DNA from: Cricetomys ansorgei
Taxonomy: Eukaryota > Chordata > Mammalia > Rodentia > Nesomyidae
DNA: 64,000 nt
Assembly (NCBI GenBank): GCA_026225945.1
Contig: JAMJFZ010001258.1
Coordinates: 10,733,001-10,797,000, forward strand
Direction of reading: 5' to 3'
Position numbers and translations under genes: made by a program. Under the pieces are notes generated by a model that worked only from the letters and a program-made list of their open reading frames with translations, searched no databases and was not told where the DNA came from. The stretch's first letter is position 1; each line of letters opens with the position of its first letter. Below, piece after piece: positions 20,246 through 32,761 of the stretch.

Positions 20246-21175
20246 AGGACCATACATTCTGATTTTGCTCAGTGTTCTACACAGATCGTGGAGGACTCAC
20301 ATGCGAAAAATGGCATCGCAGGGCTACTGCAAGTATCAAATGTGGCTATGTCAGCCCGCTTTGAGGAGCATGAGCTGTTTAGCTAACACAAGGGAAGGGA
20401 TTAAAAGCTGTTCTGAAAGATTAAAACTCTCATTTTGTGGTCCTCCAGAGGGAGCCATATCCAGGAAGTGATTAGCAGAAATGCACAATATTGGCTTGTT
20501 AATGAATTATCACTAATGAGAAGTCAGATAATTAAATGGCTTGTTAGCATCATTCTGGAGCTGGCTTCACACTGGCATCTAAAAGATATATCAAACCCCT
20601 TTTGAATTTCTATAGCCCTTTGTTATTTTTCTTAATCTTCCTTTCCACTCCTACAAACGTGACTCAGGTCTAATTGCACAGTTATAGTCTTATAAGCCTT
20701 TGCTAAATACCCATCTGTGTGAACAAATGAAGGAATGTGTGAATAAATTACTGATAAACTGTGAACTGACGAGTTTGCTTTGAAAGCAGCGAACAGTTCA
20801 TGGTGAATTGCATTTTCCAATAGGTTCTGTATAGAGAGACAGTGGTCCATAAAATTGGAAGAAAGAGGAGATGCCATGCCTTTTTCATTCCACAGTTGGG
20901 AGAAAAATCACTGATCCTAGCACAAAGTTAATCTGTGCTACACTGACCTCTCCCTGAAGAAAGGAAGGTTACTCTTTATAAAGAAATCTTGACTCCCTCT
21001 GCTGGCAAACTGGAGGATACAATACACAGAGGAAGTCGCCATTCTCAGTGGAATGAAAACAGAACTCAGGAAGGAACTTTGGGATTCAAAATATATTTGA
21101 TTGAAATCAACTGACAGGTCTCTTAACGTTGGAACCAAGCAATGTTTAAATATAATAATAAAAATGAAGATAATA
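20246..21175. other. unique block, candidate conserved non-coding DNA
   Basis: No repeat recognised over about 930 bp. The segment 20420-20740 is dense in homeodomain-like and SOX-like words: TTAATGAATTA at 20499-20509, TAATTA at 20529-20534 and CTTTGTTATT at 20618-20627. Short frames here (68-88 codons) have no domains. The regulatory role is inference only. Confidence 0.3.
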
Positions 21176-21333
21176 TTTTTTTTCTTTTTGGTTTTTCTAG
21201 ACAAGGTTTCCCTATTGTAACCCTGGCTGTCCTGGAACTCACTCTGTAGACCAGGCTGGCCTCAAACTCACAGAAATCTGCCTGCCTCTGCCTCCTTGAG
21301 TGCTTGGATTAAAACCACCACCACCTGGCATAG
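21176..21333 (-). mobile_element. B1 SINE, well preserved
   Basis: Antisense B1 with tail at left: CTAGACAAGGTTTCCCTATT, ACCCTGGCTGTCCTGGAACT, CACTCTGTAGACCAGGCTGG, CCTCAAACTCACAGAAATCT, GCCTGCCTCTGCCTCCTTGA, then GCTTGGATTAAAACCACCAC. One of the least diverged repeats in the window, so relatively young. The 69-codon minus frame over it is a SINE artefact. Confidence 0.95.
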
Positions 21334-21340
21334 CAAATAT

Positions 21341-21367
21341 TAAAAAACAAAACAAAACAAAACAAAA
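21341..21367 (+). repeat. (AAAAC)n short tandem repeat
   Basis: AAACAAAACAAAACAAAACA immediately beyond the head end of the minus-strand B1, so it is not that SINE's own poly-A tail. Confidence 0.9.
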
Positions 21368-21679
21368 CTGTGTTCCAGGCAAGACTTTAAGCTCTTTGCG
21401 TGCATTTCTCTGCTGAGCAGTTTTTCCTATGGCTGGCAGAGGAATCACAATAACATGGAATTGAGCAGAGATATATATTGGGAAGGTGTCATTATCCAGT
21501 CATGTGACAAAGATAATTAAAATGTTTCATTATGTGTAAATTTCAGTTCACTGCTTTAAAAAAAAGTTCATTTCATTTTTAAAGTAAAGATTCAGAAACA
21601 AATATATCTTAAACATCAAGGGATTATCTCAGATTAAAGCCCACAGTCTAATACAAATAATATGGTCATGTAACTGAGG

Positions 21680-21838
21680 TTTTTATTTTATTCAGGCAAG
21701 GGAGATTTCCATCTTGTTTTGTTATATAAGACAGGTGTCCCAGGTTGGCCTAGAACTTGCTATGTATCTAAAAATGACCTTGTATTCCTGATCCTCCTAC
21801 CTCAAACTCCCAAGTGGAATGCAGGCATTGTAAACCTG
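21680..21838 (-). mobile_element. old B1-related (proto-B1-like) SINE
   Basis: CCCAGGTTGGCCTAGAACTT, GCTATGTATCTAAAAATGAC, CTTGTATTCCTGATCCTCCT and ACCTCAAACTCCCAAGTGGA are the antisense proto-B1 signature. Confidence 0.8.
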
Positions 21839-23849
21839 TGGTTTTGTGGAGGGAGATCTTGAAAAGCAGATTTCCAAGTCTAAGGAAGAGTCCAAGCACA
21901 TGCTAAAATTGGTGCTTCTGTCAGAATCCCTCCAAGTTCTCAAAGCTCACACTGGAAGAGTTCCTGGGCGGCCTTCGGGGAGTTGGAACACTGCTGCTTG
22001 CTTTGTTTTCCATCAGCTTTTCCTGTGTGCTTCAACATGTCAAATGCTTTGGCAGGAGCTAGTGGAGTTGTGGTAATATAATTTTGATTCAGAAATGTTC
22101 TATTTTACAAATATTTTGAGGAAAGAATATGCAGTTCAGGAGACTGTATGAAGGAGAAACCGATAACAGATTTGAGGAACAAGCAAATATGACTTTGAAT
22201 CATCTCCAGGCCCTGGCATGTAAGAATTATATTACTCAGGGCTTCTGCAGAAGCAATAGAAAGGCAGATGGATGGATAGATGAAGATGATAATGAAGATT
22301 AAGGAAATACAGAAAGATGCACAAACATTTTCATTAAGTTTTGCCCTTAGGCGGTTGATAGAGCTGTAAAACTATTGCTTCTAACTCTAACGCTGCTATT
22401 TGAAGTCTACAAGACAAGCAATGAGGAAGAGGAAAACGCAAAGAAGACAAAGACAAGGTAGAACCCACAGCAAGAGCAAAAGTCTTTATGAGGAACCAAA
22501 GCCTTTGTCAGTTCTTACTGACTGTTGCCTTGTTGATAAGGCTGTCCATTAGGACCATTTATCCTGCACACACACACACCCCATACTCAGCCCTAACTCA
22601 AGAATGTAGTAAGTTAAATACAGAGCCAGTAAAAGGTGAACGGTTGTGTTCATGACAAAGCAGAAGGAAGGAAATAACAAAGTATTTTTATGGGCCACAG
22701 GGCCTCTCATGTTGGCCACTCAAACCCAGAAACCTACAAAAGGAGCCTAGAAAGATGCTCAGTCTAAACAGGTTGATATTACAAAACCACTTCTCACAGA
22801 AACTGTCACACATGCATGATTTATGATGCTTTTTTTTCCTTTTAAAAACTTTACTTGTGATTGTTATTAGTTATTGAGCCCTACTTTCTGTCTAAGTAGT
22901 AAGTGACATATATTTGTAACAATGAAGCCTGTGATGAATAGCAAATACCCACAGAATATAGATCCCATCGATATTTTTCCAGAGGCTCACGAAGCCTACA
23001 GATGTAGGACTACACATGTTGGAGTCCAGTCATCCTTCTCTATGTTCACTTGATTGAGGAGATAAAAATCAATATACAATAAAGGTTTTTTTTGTTAAGC
23101 CTAAACTGGTGTGATTGATTTTCCTCTGGATCATTTAGATTCCAGAAATTATTATGGAAAAAGAAATATTTACTCTTCATTTAAAGTTTTACTGCATGAG
23201 AAAAAAAAAATCAGATAAAATAAAAGACCACTGGGGAACCAGGTCTTTATGTGGTAATTTAAAGTAATAATGTGGTCCATAAAGAAGGGTTAATGTGCTC
23301 TGGCTGCTCTGAGAACAGGTTTCATTGTCAAAATAAAAGCTCAGATGCTGGTAAACTTGGGGGTCTGTTATGACTTACACAACAATCCTTTAAAAAGTTC
23401 AGTAGGTTCTCCTCCACCTCCATAAGATGTACTCTGAGAGGTAAGAAGGTTTTGTAGATCACTGAGGCCACCTTACTGCCTGGTGGAGAGGGCTAATATG
23501 AGGCAGTGGTAGATAGAATGGGCAGGATCGTCACTCACAACATTCAGTCACATGTGGATATTATCAGGACTGTGTGACATATCACACAGAGCATGCTAAT
23601 GAGTTCCAATTGCCATAATTAGAAGAAAAGTGTGACTGGAAATCAGTGATTTGCAGGAAAGCTGCTCTTGGATTCAGATGATTTTTCAGGACTCATACTG
23701 GCACATGAGGGAAAAGAAGGCTTGATGACACAAGTCATTAGAATTTTAAATTCCCCAAACTTCAGCATGATTGGAACTCCAGCTCCAGAAACTTGCAAGA
23801 CAGGGCACATGTCTTATCAATTTAGTGTGTGTGCATCTGTGAGCTGGTG
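21839..23849. other. long unrecognised stretch, no supported gene
   Basis: About 2 kb. A 76-codon frame at 21846-22076 and short GGATGGATAGATGAAGATGA and CACACACACACACC runs near 22270 and 22567 are the only landmarks. No repeat or domain recognised. Confidence 0.4.
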
Positions 23850-24153
23850 CTTGTGCAGGTGTGTGCATATGAGGAGACCAGAGGTCAAAGTCAGGTGTGT
23901 TCTCCAACTGTTCCCTACCTTAGGCTTTGAGACAGTCCTGTCACTGAACCTGGAGGACATTGATGATCCTACACTGACTGGCTAGCAAGTCCCAGAACCC
24001 TCCCCCCACTTCAGTAACCCCTTATTGCCTACCCACTGCTGGGATTCTTGGCTTAAACTGTTTCACCCAGATTTGTGCATGATTGCTGTGGCTTGAACTC
24101 AGGTTCTCAAGCTTGGATGCCACTTTACTAACTGAGCCACTTCCATAACCCCC
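23850..24153 (-). mobile_element. B4-family SINE
   Basis: Antisense B4: GTGTGTGCATATGAGGAGAC, CAGAGGTCAAAGTCAGGTGT, TTTGAGACAGTCCTGTCACT, GAACCTGGAGGACATTGATG, ACTGGCTAGCAAGTCCCAGA, CTTGAACTCAGGTTCTCAAG and ACTAACTGAGCCACTTCC follow the full composite from 3' to 5'. The 105-codon plus frame at 23668-23985 overlaps it and is not a gene. Confidence 0.85.
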
Positions 24154-25996
24154 AAATAATAATTATACAAGTTAATTAATGTGCTTTCCCGATACTACAA
24201 TATAATTCAAATGATGAACCTAGGCAATGTCCACTGGTCAACTTCTTCCTTAAGCTTAACACAAATGCTCAAGTCATTAACTTTTCATGCTAGGCTTTTT
24301 ATTTGTGAAAAGTATCATAAATGAGCCCTTCTAATTCCCTGTATACCTGAAGCTAGGAAGATCATTCAGGATTCAGCTCCTTAGCCCTACTAGTGTTGGT
24401 ATGCTCTAAAGATTAACTTGACTTTTAGAAAAGACAAATCACATGTCCTCTGATCCTGGTACTTGTATAACTTACTTCTAGATCAGATTTTTCTGGTCTA
24501 CCCCTGGAAGACACAAGCACATGGTGTCTGGTGATCATCAAGAATACAGGAACACTTGCGAACTGAGTGTGTTTCTCCTTCTGATACCAGTACTTAAATT
24601 GTTCTTCAAGAAACCCCTTCTTTCTTCACATAACACCATTCATGGACTTCAAAAATGGATGATGGTCTAGATTTGAGCAATCAAGTTCTGTTACCCCTTT
24701 GCTTTCCTCGGCTGTTTTATTATAAACAGGCATGTGTTTCAAATCCTCTCCTGTAATATTTCCCCAGAAGCTCTGAAGTGAAGTGTTCTGCCTCTGGAAC
24801 ACTGCCAAGCAGGAGACATGCAGGCATGGATCTATGGTACTTTTTGAACATGGTACTTTTTGATGAAGAGTCAGCACATAGAAAAGAAAGTGAAGACATA
24901 GCAAAACCCCAACTCACGATGACCTTATTGAGAGTCAGAATGAAACTCTGTGACAATCAATTCTGCTGGTATTTTAAGGAGGCTGAATTATTTTAGCCAA
25001 AAATAGCAGAAAAGTAATTCAAATTATTGGACTTCTTAGGATATATGAATACAGAAATGTACCAAGTGGTTGGAATCTTCCAAAAAGATGGGACGTGACA
25101 TTTTCATATTTCTCTAAAAACAAAGACATGTATTTGCTTAATTGATTCACACAAAGCTTTACAGCAATGAATATTATGGCCAAGAACACAAGTAGTCTTT
25201 TTGACATGTGGATTCTCATAGTTTGGAAAGGATATAAGGGATGTGGATTTCGGCATGTTGGGACACCCAAGTTGTTGACCATTTATCTTCGTTGCACTAG
25301 CAGAGCTCAAAAGGATGGTGCACTATTCTTAAACAAATAATTTTTTCTATGTAAAAACGTGCTTTTCACATATCTTTCAAACCCCATTTAAACACCGAAA
25401 GCCTTTATAGCTCTTTTCATAGAAGCATAATAAGCCTATGTGCAATAATTCAGACAATAATGATTAAATTAAGTTACTCTTCATATCAACATCCCACTTC
25501 TAGCCAATGAGCTGCCCACAACTCTCTGAAATGCATTTAATTCCAAAGTACATTTGAGTGAATTATCACACTTCATAACCAAAGATAATTACATTCATTT
25601 AAAAAATGAAAGATACTGTCAAATTAAAGCTCAAAAAATCTAACGTTGTAAATGTATTCCCTTATGATGTATGAGATATTCAAAGTCTCAATGGTAGCAT
25701 ACAATTAAACAGGTTGAAAGAGTATGCCTGATTCAAACTTTCTGTACAGCTTAGAAATCAAATACAATAATCAGCTTTATTAAATATCACAGGTTATTAA
25801 TACAATGGTGGTGTACATGGTGAAGTAAGAATGTACTTTCTCATGGTGAACTTGTAAATGGTTTTCACTCCTTCTTTTTAAGTCTTTACAGTAACACAGA
25901 CATGGATTCAGTAAAAATCCAAGGCTTTTCCAAATATCATACACTTTGGAAAAAAAATCCCTTAAATAGAATTTAAAAGCAAATGGAATATGGCTG

Positions 25997-25998
<2 letters not shown>
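24154..25998. other. long unrecognised stretch, no supported gene
   Basis: About 1.85 kb, AT-rich. Several overlapping 68-92-codon frames on both strands (24626-25310) carry no recognisable domain or consistent strand, so none is annotated. Confidence 0.4.

Positions 25999-26043
<45 letters not shown>
25999..26043 (+). repeat. (CA)n microsatellite
   Basis: Uninterrupted CA run of about 42 bp followed by TATATATG. Likely length-polymorphic. Confidence 0.97.
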
Positions 26044-26049
<6 letters not shown>

Positions 26050-29000
26050 GATTTTCTACCATTTATGAACAAATAATTCATTCTCTTTTACAATAGAGTA
26101 ATCAGAGAAAGACAAATATTCTGACATACATTATGTACAATTAATACATACCAATAAAATCACTTAAAGCTTGTTTTTAGAGATATGAAAAATGATGATA
26201 CATGAAAAACAAACAATAAAATTCTCTTTTGATTTGATTCTTATATGATTTCTACCAAAGAGAGGAGAAATCAATAGACAATTCAATGAAATACAAATGA
26301 ATACCCATTAGAAACAAAATCTTGACATTAACTAGTACTCAATGAAGCACACACAATTAAACAAAAGGTCACACTATATTATTTTTCTATTAATTGAACC
26401 AAAAAGAGTAAAAGAGAAAACAACACATTAGACTTGCAAATTCCAGGGCATTTCTAGTATGATAAACCTATCAATTTCCCCTCTGTTTTCTAAGTATTGT
26501 TTATGGTTTCTGCTTTACTGGTGGCGTGCTGGTTCCCTCCATTCACTGTGCTCGTCTGAATTACTTTAAATATATTTTTGTACTATTTTAAATGGCTTCA
26601 GTTGAGGAAGTGAAGCTGCATATTTTAAGTAAGACTCCACTTTATTGAATGATCACTGATTTATTTTACATATGAATGTACTTAAGCATCTGACCCTCTG
26701 TCTCTCTAAGTTAAATAGCAGAGGATTCAGCAAATAGTGGGTTGAAAATATTCAGGGGATGAAAGTTATTCTTTGCCATCTTTCAATGGGATTTTGATTC
26801 TAGGACCTCCACAAAACCCTGGGTGATCAAGTCCCCCACAAAAGATAGTGATGACATGCCTGAAACCAACACGTACACCTGTATGTCTGAGTCCATTTCT
26901 GGATGACCTATAAACATGTAAATGCTATGCTAGTCATTGTTCTGTATTGGTCAAGGGAGTGATGTCTAGAAAAGAAATATATAAATGTTCAGTATTGACA
27001 ATATTTTTTCTTTCAAGGAAACATGTTGCCATGATGCATGAGGATATGTGTCCAAAGACAAACATGTGTGTGCAGGGGGACTTGAAATAATGAAATAATA
27101 TATGTTATGTTATAAGTTATTACATAAAATAAATAACATTATATTTCTGGACCCAGGTGTTGTAAAAGGAACTATGTTTGGGGAAAGGAGTCTATTAATA
27201 AAGACATGCTTTATTTAGTCATCAGAAAATGGAAAAGAGGAAGCTTTGCTAACATCAGCCTCTCTGATCCAGGACATTTAAAATGGTACCGAAAGAAGCA
27301 CGGAAAAAAAAAGAAAAAAAGAAAAAATGGAAAGAGAGAGAAAGGCTAATAAAGGGGAAGAATACTTGTATTGCCTCTTCTTCTCATTATTTCTATTGTA
27401 TGGTGTTTCCAGTTTAGACAAAGACATTTTGCTGCCAGTGTTCAACATGAGCGTGCACAGACCTAAGGAGGATCTGACCCAAGGATCAACACAGCAAAGG
27501 GGACAGACACAAGATGATAATACAGACCCTAAGCTATTCTTTCAGCCCCACTCACCCAACAGACATCTGCAGATCCAAGTGAAGAGCTGGGTGTTTTCAG
27601 CAAAAGCAAACTTTGGATTCCTGGAAAAGTAATCAAGTACCGCACACTCCATGGGTGTAATCTAAAGCAGCGATAGTGGCAAAATAATAATAATGTGTCG
27701 CCTGCTCCGTATGACCTCCAAAAATTAGTGATTTTCAAGCAAAGTATGAGCTAATGAAGCAAGAGCATTTTTGTAGTTTTTCTCAGTAGCACCATGGAAG
27801 AAAACTTCATTATGAATGTTTACAATTCTACTGTAACAGGCTCTCTCAATCTGAGTTGATTTGGGGGTCTTGTGGAGGGCACTTTGCAGAACAAGTTCTT
27901 TTTCCTGGGAACAGGCATAAGTGAAATAATGATTGTGCATGATTACTTGAAATGTTGCATTGCATAGTGATATATTTCCAGTGAAGTTCTACATTCTCCT
28001 CCACAGGAGAGTGAGATGCGAAACCGAACAAAGCAGTCCTGTGTACAGTGAAGAATGAAACCCACTGTGCTACTCACTTGACTACCTCCTGAAGGAATTC
28101 AGAATAGGCTACCTCCAAATATGCTAATTTTAAATACAGATTACTTACAACCAGGATTGTTAGGGGATAGCAAATATAAGGTGGGGCTTTGTCTAAAATA
28201 CCTGATTCACTTAAAACAGTATCTCCAAAAGAATCTGACTGCCCTGAGGTTCTTGCTAGGAACTCTCATGAAGCAGGAAGAATTAAATTTCGATCACAGA
28301 CAGTAAAGCAGGAGATCAGCCCCATACTCAGTTTTGACATGTTTTCTGTCACCTATTCTGCTGAAGACCCATTCATCTCTCCCTCAAATAATTCACTCCT
28401 TGTTATATTACCTATGTTGCCCTCCTCTTGCCCACATTAGTGCGTATAGAAGCTTCTAGAACTCACTTATTTGGGGAATATTTACTTTTCCTTCCTGTAA
28501 TTTTTCTATGCACACAATTATAAAACCAAAGTCACTGAGATAGGATTCTAGAAGAATACACTTGGCTGCTACAGAAACCAACACTTAACACACTGGCCCT
28601 GTTCAACTTTCTCAATTACAAGCAACAACAATGGGCAGCCCTCAGGAATGCATCTTCCACATGCAACATCTGAATATTTGAATATTGAAAATGTGGGGAA
28701 GGAAGGCACAGTTTATTTATACCAAACATAGATTGGCTGTAGATAGGAGGCATTGGATAACTTCAAGCTGCGACTATAGGATAGAAAGAAAGTTCATAAG
28801 TACCATTAAAAGCTGCTTCTGAGTTGGCTAGAGGTGAGTAGCCCAAACTGTTAAAACATAAACAGGCGGTATTGGCAATCGATAAGGCATGAGATATTTA
28901 AGTCAAGATTTTAATGTGAATTTTCAATCTAGATCAACCTTTGTTGATAAGAAACTCACCCACACACCCTGCCCATGGCTTTCCTTGTCCCGGGAAGCAG

Positions 29001-30694
29001 CCACAGCTGGTCTGCAGCTGTGTCAGCTCCCAGGTAAGAAGTCTTTGGGGAGAGAGCAGCAGGCGTGGTGCTTATGCATACCTGTCTTTGATCTTAGCCT
29101 GCAACCTATGAGAGTTAGTACAAACTCTTGGGGAGAGGCTGTCATATGAGCATTCTCTCTCTTATAATGCAAGGGTCGTTGCATTTTATCAGGTACAGGG
29201 ACAGGAGGGTCTTTTTGGTACTCAGGGATAAAGGCTATTTGTTAAGACAGGAATGCTGGGATAGGAATATCCTGGGAAACAGTGACTTAGGTAAGCAATT
29301 CTGCCAATCACAGCCTGCCATTTGAATGGGGTGGAGTTTTGCTGTGGTTTGTGGTGTCTGCACACAGACTGCAAAGGGAAGAGGCCAGGGATCCTCCCAG
29401 ATCCTCATGCCAGGGCAGAGGTTCTGAGCACCCTCGACCCACAGCTTCTGTGTGACCATTTCCACGAGGGCACCACAAACCTTTATCGCTTATGACCCAC
29501 AGCTCCTGACTAATTTCACTCAACTCTTTCCCCTTTACCTCTGGCCTTTGCAGTTACCCTTGAAAGGTCTCGGACTTTTCCTTTCATCATTGTGTATTTG
29601 TAAATGTTTTTTCTCCTGCCATGTGTCCACCCTCATTTGTTTTATAAACTCAATTAATGAATCCTCGGAGACCAGAAGGACAGTCTTTTCTTTCTGATAG
29701 ATACCCCATCCTTCGTCTTGCAGTACAGACATGTTCTTAGTGGCTGTCCACTGTGATCTATGTGGTTTATTGCCTTGACTGCTTGAGGGTGGTGAGGGGA
29801 TGAAACCAGTCAGTGACACTGAACAACAGATGTATGCACAGAAAAGCTGAGTGCAGGTGGAGTGTGCAGACTCTGATGGAGTGACTCCACCTACACACTA
29901 ACCCAGAACCTCAGCATATTATTAGATACAGAACAGGGGGGAGTTGCTAGCCAGTCTCTTAGGAAGTAGGGAAGAGGAAGCTGTGATTTCTAGTTTTACA
30001 CACAGATAATCATAAACACTCGTACTTGGACCATAGGGAGGATTTGCATTTCTGAGCCTGACCTGGGGGAAACACTTTGCCAATTTCCCATCGGTCAAGG
30101 ACCTTGGTCCTGGACGGAATGAAGCATAGACATATTTTTTAGGACTTAAGGCAGTCTCTACACATTTACTCAAGGCTTCTTCCACTCCTGATTTTCCCCA
30201 TGGGAAGAAAATTTAGGAAAGGCATGGTAGTAAAAGGCATTAATAAATGTCCCTCATGGTGTAGGAAGCTAGATTCACATCATTTCCAATATTTTTGGTG
30301 ATATAAAATCAATACTTAATATGCTTCTGGTGGTTACTTCCAAATGGTCTTCCTGCTCACCCTCTCTTGCAGTGCTAGTAGCCAAATAAAGATCCTTGAC
30401 TTGCACAAGCTATTGGCAAGTGCTCCACCATGCAACTGTACTCTGAACCCTCTGGCCCCTCTCACTGTAGCAAAGGGTGGTGACTCCATGCTTTCCATAC
30501 AGGAGATGTTAAGTTCAGCATTCTGATTCTAAGCTGACCTTGAGGGACTTGTTATACAAAGACAGTTCTAAGAGAAATCAGACCATTTCTAAATTTTCCT
30601 CCTCATACTCCTTGCTTCTGCCACAACAAAATGCTTGATGCAAACTGGAATAATGCAGAATTCTAATCAATGATGTTTTTAATCAAATGATTGA
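26044..30694. other. longest repeat-poor stretch, no supported gene
   Basis: About 4.6 kb in which I recognise no SINE, LINE or LTR with confidence. Landmarks: a purine-rich run at 27303-27345; short frames of 60-101 codons (27327-27632 the longest) without domains; and an ATG-plus-donor pattern at 28975-29039 (listed as a finding). The low repeat density may mark older or constrained DNA, but that is inference. Confidence 0.4.
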
Positions 30695-31216
30695 ACCACA
30701 GTGGTTCATTTCAGGTGTCAGTTTGCTTGGATCAAGGGACACATAGATAGCTTTGAATACAGTATTTCTAGCTATGTTCATGCAGGTATTTCCATAAGAA
30801 ATGGTTGTATGAGTCCGTGGACAGAATGCGGAAATCTGCCCTCCACTGAGTGGGCACCATGCACTGAGTAGAGTCCCTGACAGAACTCAAATTCAGAGAA
30901 AAGGAGAGTTCATACCTGCTGTCTTGAAGCCGAGATGCCCCTCTTCTCTGACCCTTGCAAATCAGAATTCCTGACTATTTAGACTTTCTATTTTCAAACT
31001 TAAATAGAAGATTCCTGGATTCTCTGATCTCTGGCCTTGAGCCAGGAATCAAGCCATTGACTTTTCTGGTTATGAGGACTTCAAACTTGAACAGCCAAGT
31101 GAGACCCCTTCTCCAATTCTATTACTAAAACACAACATATATTTGGGATTTCTTATTCTTCACAATTGTGTGCTCATTTCCCCTAATAAATTCCCTATGT
31201 ATCATCTATCATTTGG

Positions 31217-31269
<53 letters not shown>

Positions 31270-31345
31270 AAACTATCATCTATCATCAGTATTGACAATT
31301 GTAGCCTATTTCTTTCTCTGTTAAAATCTGACTAATGCAGAAACC
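30695..31345 (+). mobile_element. MLT-type MaLR LTR containing a TATC microsatellite
   Basis: In order: GTGTCAGTTTGCTTGGATCA, AGGGACACATAGATAGCTTT, GAGTCCGTGGACAGAATGC, TGCCCTCCACTGAGTGGGCA, TCTCTGGCCTTGAGCCAGGA, CCTAATAAATTCCCTATGTA, then TATC repeats and TTTCTCTGTTAAAATCTGAC TAATGCAG. This is the order of the mammalian LTR that starts with the tgtcaacttgactgggctaa-type phrase and ends ctctggagaaccctgactaata, including the AATAAA and microsatellite position. Solo LTR, plus strand. Confidence 0.7.
31218..31269 (+). repeat. (TATC)n tetranucleotide microsatellite
   Basis: Thirteen perfect TATC units, flanked by degenerate TATCATC units on both sides. It sits near the 3' end of the LTR, where this family usually carries a simple repeat. 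Confidence 0.97.
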
Positions 31346-31729
31346 TATAAACCTCCCAAAGTTCAATTGTTCTTAACACTTGTAGTGTAGATTGTCTTCC
31401 AACTTTTAAGTGACTGAGCCCTTTCTAGGTGCTTCACTAATTTATAACAGTAAAGTTCTATCTATTAAGTCCAAGTTACCTAGTTTTCATAAAACACCAT
31501 AGTACAATAGAGAAAAATGTTGAAATAATGACCCGATCACAGTTTTATTAGTATTTACTCTAATAGCATGGATCCAGACGAACTCCATGATGCTGCTATG
31601 GGTATCCCCAGCACTTGTACAGAGCCTTGACTTGAATTCAACCATGATTAACCGTACCATTAATTCACAGTTCAAAAACATGAGGTAAGAAAATACCTGA
31701 TTATGGATAAAAGCATCTTTCTTATACAA
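31346..31729. other. no recognised feature
   Basis: Unique-looking DNA. An 80-codon minus frame (31487-31729) has no domain. Confidence 0.4.
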
Positions 31730-31900
31730 CTTTTATACACTTCTATACATTGTATATATTTATATATTATATATACATTATTTACATTTGTATACATTGT
31801 ATATGTTTACATAAATCATATATTTATATATTATGTACATTTTTATATTTACATACACTATACTTTTATATACATTTTTATATATACATTAAATCACATT
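31730..31900 (+). repeat. AT-rich imperfect minisatellite
   Basis: Built of variants of TATACATTGTATATGTTTAC, ATATTTATATATTATGTACA and TTTTTATATTTACATACAC over about 170 bp. The 79-codon frame through it is low complexity (Tyr/Ile/Phe-rich) and not a gene. Confidence 0.85.
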
Positions 31901-32459
31901 TGTGATCGAGACAAAAGACTATCTCACACAACTGCTGTATAATTTGTCTTAGTCACAGAGGGAGACTAGGGCAATGATATGTTTTGAATATAATTTTTAC
32001 ACCTACGGTTCTGGCTTTATTTTGGTGCCTGTTGTGCAGAACTTCTGTTTAAATTTGAGAAAAATTTCATATTTTTATATTCACTAATAGTATTTCTTTT
32101 TCTAGGTTGTGCCAAAATATCCTTGGTCGCCCATGAGATTTCTGTGCAAAGAGAAACAAGTGAAGACACTTGTTTACAATTAAGGCAGGTGATAGCATAT
32201 CTCAGGTCCTAGGGCTTTCCTGCATGTTTGCTATCAGTTCATTGTGATATACATGCTTTCTCAGGGTTTTATCACACTAACTACAGATACAGGACCCTGG
32301 GAAATTTGATAAATTGCTAAATATCTGTCCCCCTTTAACCCAGCAAGCTTAAATGTACTGACTTCATTCTCAAAATAAGCTTGAAAAATTTTGATGTGAG
32401 GTATTCTCCACAGAGTAGGATGTTAAACTCTTCCTCCTCAGATGTAGGTGCAATTTTAG
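31901..32459. other. no recognised feature
   Basis: About 560 bp, nothing supportable. Confidence 0.4.
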
Positions 32460-32761
32460 GAGAGTCTAAAGCCTAAAGGAAGTGCATCTTGGCTGAAGAA
32501 AACAGATCTTAGATTTATGGCATTTGGGTTGTTTCTTGCCCAGGCTACCCAACCCTCCCATTCTGTCTCTCTTTTCCATCCATCACGAAGTGAGCAACCT
32601 CTTCCTCCATGTACTGTCACCAAAGTGATGTTCTGGTTCATCATGGGCTCAGAATTAACCAAGGCAAAGACTATTGCCTGAAAATGTGAGCCAAAGAAAT
32701 CTTTCGTATATTAAGTCATTTATCCTGGACATTCTGTCACAGTGATAATGTAATAGACAAA
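32460..32761 (+). mobile_element. MaLR-like LTR, 3' portion
   Basis: CGAAGTGAGCAACCTCTTCC, TCCATGTACTGTCACCAAAG, TGATGTTCTGGTTCATCATG, GAAAATGTGAGCCAAAGAAA and GACATTCTGTCACAGTGATA follow the 3' half of MaLR LTRs (aggtgagcaacctcctctgc ... gatgttctgcc ... gtgagccaaaataa ... tttgtcacagcaacg). The 5' half is too diverged to trace. Confidence 0.6.
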
